Positions 5,219-7,278 of a stretch of DNA of 7,278 bases are shown one piece after another (position 1 is the first letter of the stretch; the number at the start of each line of letters is the position of its first letter). Both the position numbers and the translations under genes were made by a program. The stretch is from Flavobacteriaceae bacterium (GTDB lineage: Bacteria; Bacteroidota; Bacteroidia; Flavobacteriales; Flavobacteriaceae): contig DAOUPU010000124.1 in the NCBI GenBank assembly GCA_030625995.1, forward strand, positions 1 to 7,278. The letters are read 5' to 3'. Below the pieces are notes generated by a model that searched no databases, was not told where the DNA came from, and saw only the letters and a list, made by a program, of their open reading frames with translations.

Positions 5219-7278
5219 TTATTTTTCATTAATGATTCTTCTCACCGGAGCCGGAGCTTGTATTCCTTTTTCTTTTAAAGTTGCAAATATTTTCAAGTTA
5301 ATATCGTGATCTACATCTAGAGTGTCCGAAAAAGTAGACCAATAAATTAACTGGAACAATAAATTTCCATCTTCAACATAGCCCTTAAAATATGTTAGAG
5401 GTACCGGGTCTTCAAAAGTATTTTGATGTTCAGATGCAATTCCGTTAAGAAGTTCGATCACCTCAACAGGATTTGCATTTGGAGCTGTTTTTATTATTAA
5501 TTTACTCCTTCTATCCCGGCTGCTTAAGGTCCAATTAATTACCTTCTTTGAAATTAGATCTCCATTCGGAATAATCGCTTCTGTACCATCCCATGTTCTT
5601 ATATTACTCGATCTAATGCCAATACTGGTTACTACACCGAACTCATCATCTATTTGTATCGCATCTCCCAAGTTTATTGGTCTTTCAAATGCTAATATCA
5701 GACCGGCGATAAAATTTAAAACTACATTTTGTAGGCCAAACCCAATACCTACCCCAAGAGCTCCCAAAATGAAACCGAGTTTACTCAAATCCAAACCGGC
5801 AGCAGAAAGACCAATATACAAGCCTACACTCACAAAAATTATTCTGAGTAAAATAGATATTGCAGGAGCTACACCACGAGGTAAAACTTTTACCATCCAA
5901 TCATCTTGAAATATGGTGGCTATTAGTTTTGTAAAAATCATTGTTGCAATAAAGATTCCAGTGAAAGCAAGTATTCCTCCCAAAGAAATATTCATTTCAC
6001 CAATATTCCACTCTATGAGTAATAAATCATCAAGCCATTCTATTAAAAAATGGTAAAGATCAAATGCCTTTAGTGTAAAGTAAAACCAAACAATTAGTCC
6101 TGTCCAATATAGTACCGGTTGGATACGTTGGTTGGTAGCCTGGACCATTGTATTTAATGTTTGACTATTGTATGATCTTCGAAGTTTAAAAATCAATATG
6201 GTTATGCTTGAGATCACCTTTACTGCAAGAGATACAACGACACCTAGTATAGTTGAAAACACAACTCCCTCTATTAAAAAACCTGACAAACCAACCATTC
6301 CAATTATATTGGCTAGTAGAGCAAGGCCACTGAAGAACATATATAAGGGGACAACAGTTCGAAAGAATTTGGATACTCGTTGAAAATCATCAGGGTATTT
6401 CCTTATAACTCTCATACCTATAAGAAGTGCGGAAACAAGAAGTACTGTTTCCGTGATCATAACCCATCTCAATAGAGTTTCATTTCCAATATAAGACTCA
6501 TAAATTTGTAATAAAAAAATTATGAATAGTATTATCAAAAAATTAAAGAATTTTTTATTGGTGAGTTTTGGCATTAAAATTACAGTAGCACTAAAAACTA
6601 AGAAGACAAATATTTCAGCTAGTATTGGAATGACCTCATCATAAAAAAAAGCGGATATAAGTACACCTACTGTTAAGCTTGCCGCTATTGGATAGGAGAG
6701 TACAATATTGGCATCTTTTTCAATGCTGTTGTTTAAATCCACAGAATCATTTTTCGATCTTTTTTTAACGATTAACAAAACGCTAAAAATCAATAAAATA
6801 AAGATGATCTGAAAAATGAATGTTTTCCTGTTAAGCTGGAGAAACTGTTTTAATTGTATAATATTCTCATCAATATTTGAAGTAGTTATCTTAGAATTGA
6901 TATCCGATTCAATTTGTAGAGAATCTGTTGCAATCGATGCATCTGCAGAAATGTTCCACAGTGGTTTGCTGTCAAAAACAAAATAATCTCTTTGGATTTG
7001 TTGCTCAGCCAGTGATATTTCGACAAGCATTCCATCCATGGTTAACACCAATTCTGTGAGATCTTTTTGAATTATAAAAAGGTTCTCCAAACGTTCATGC
7101 GCCATTAGAATTACCTCTTGAAGTGTCGAAATAATAACATCCAAACTATTATAAATATCGCCTGACTCGGTACTTTGAGTTAATAATTCTTTGGTTTGTT
7201 CCCATTTAAGAACCTCGTCGACTAACTCATCGTTAATTTTGCTCACATTCTCCGTACGATCTTTAAGTTCACCTTGAT
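5219..7278 (-). CDS. Large MscS-family mechanosensitive ion channel (N-terminus beyond window)
   Basis: This inner-membrane channel protein is expected to open under membrane tension and release solutes during hypo-osmotic shock. The frame is open to the window edge. A GTG at 7244-7246 is an internal valine (context TENVSKIND), not a supported start. Numbering from that codon, the visible 675 residues begin with a charged, heptad-like helical region (about 1-135), probably part of a periplasmic coiled-coil domain as in MscK-like channels. About eleven membrane helices follow between 142 and 520. The last is the pore-lining TM3 with small-residue packing, GFILGALGVGIGFGLQNVV (491-509), then FERPINLGD (520-528). 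The MscS beta domain has GVVTSIGIRSSNIRTWDG (537-554), IIPNGDLISKKVINW (558-572) and an alpha/beta C-terminal domain ending at 675. It is therefore far larger than the 286-residue E. coli MscS and belongs among the multi-TM members. The channel assignment rests on the conserved TM3-beta region. Ion selectivity and gating signal cannot be read. Confidence 0.9.
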   Translation of the reverse strand, partial: QGELKDRTENVSKINDELVDEVLKWEQTKELLTQSTESGDIYNSLDVIISTLQEVILMAHERLENLFIIQKDLTELVLTMDGMLVEISLAEQQIQRDYFVFDSKPLWNISADASIATDSLQIESDINSKITTSNIDENIIQLKQFLQLNRKTFIFQIIFILLIFSVLLIVKKRSKNDSVDLNNSIEKDANIVLSYPIAASLTVGVLISAFFYDEVIPILAEIFVFLVFSATVILMPKLTNKKFFNFLIILFIIFLLQIYESYIGNETLLRWVMITETVLLVSALLIGMRVIRKYPDDFQRVSKFFRTVVPLYMFFSGLALLANIIGMVGLSGFLIEGVVFSTILGVVVSLAVKVISSITILIFKLRRSYNSQTLNTMVQATNQRIQPVLYWTGLIVWFYFTLKAFDLYHFLIEWLDDLLLIEWNIGEMNISLGGILAFTGIFIATMIFTKLIATIFQDDWMVKVLPRGVAPAISILLRIIFVSVGLYIGLSAAGLDLSKLGFILGALGVGIGFGLQNVVLNFIAGLILAFERPINLGDAIQIDDEFGVVTSIGIRSSNIRTWDGTEAIIPNGDLISKKVINWTLSSRDRRSKLIIKTAPNANPVEVIELLNGIASEHQNTFEDPVPLTYFKGYVEDGNLLFQLIYWSTFSDTLDVDHDINLKIFATLKEKGIQAPAPVRRIINEK

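Noticed and set aside
7244..7246. GTG as start codon of the MscS-family gene
   Set aside because: The same frame continues without a stop to the window end, with charged helix-like residues (ELKDRTENVSK) that run straight into the coiled-coil region.

Overview
The window looks like an ordinary chromosomal segment of an AT-rich member of the Bacteroidota (Cytophagales/Flavobacteriia-like). This is inference from three things: none of the internal gene starts has a Shine-Dalgarno sequence, and most are preceded by A/T-rich leaders; there is a DUF922-type secreted metalloprotease; and there is a MacB/FtsX-type permease pair followed by an adaptor, an arrangement common in that phylum. No rRNA, tRNA, CRISPR array, insertion sequence or phage gene is visible.

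Layout. (1) 1-658, plus strand: the 3' part of an ATP-grasp ligase-like gene whose start lies before the window. (2) 659-774: a short convergent gap with one perfect 11-bp hairpin and a second, weaker one. (3) 4429-775, minus strand: a tight three-gene operon of two paralogous MacB-type ABC permeases and a HlyD/MacA-type periplasmic adaptor. (4) 4430-4657: a 228-bp AT-rich divergent intergenic region. (5) 4658-5212, plus strand: a small secreted protein with an HExxH zinc motif (DUF922-like). (6) 7278-5219, minus strand: a large multi-pass MscS-family mechanosensitive channel, open at the window edge so that its N-terminus is missing. It converges on the metalloprotease gene with only 6 bp between the stop codons.

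How the genes work together. The three-gene operon encodes most of a tripartite ABC efflux or secretion machine: two inner-membrane permease halves, probably a heterodimer, and an anchored adaptor carrying the RLS motif used for docking to TolC-type channels. The ATPase and the outer-membrane channel are not in the window, and the divergent and convergent flanking genes exclude them from this operon, so they must come from elsewhere. The ATP-grasp protein, the metalloprotease and the MscS channel are not obviously linked to the exporter, though the last two may both act in the cell envelope. I found no strong evidence for a new biological system. The most notable point is the ATPase-less exporter operon.
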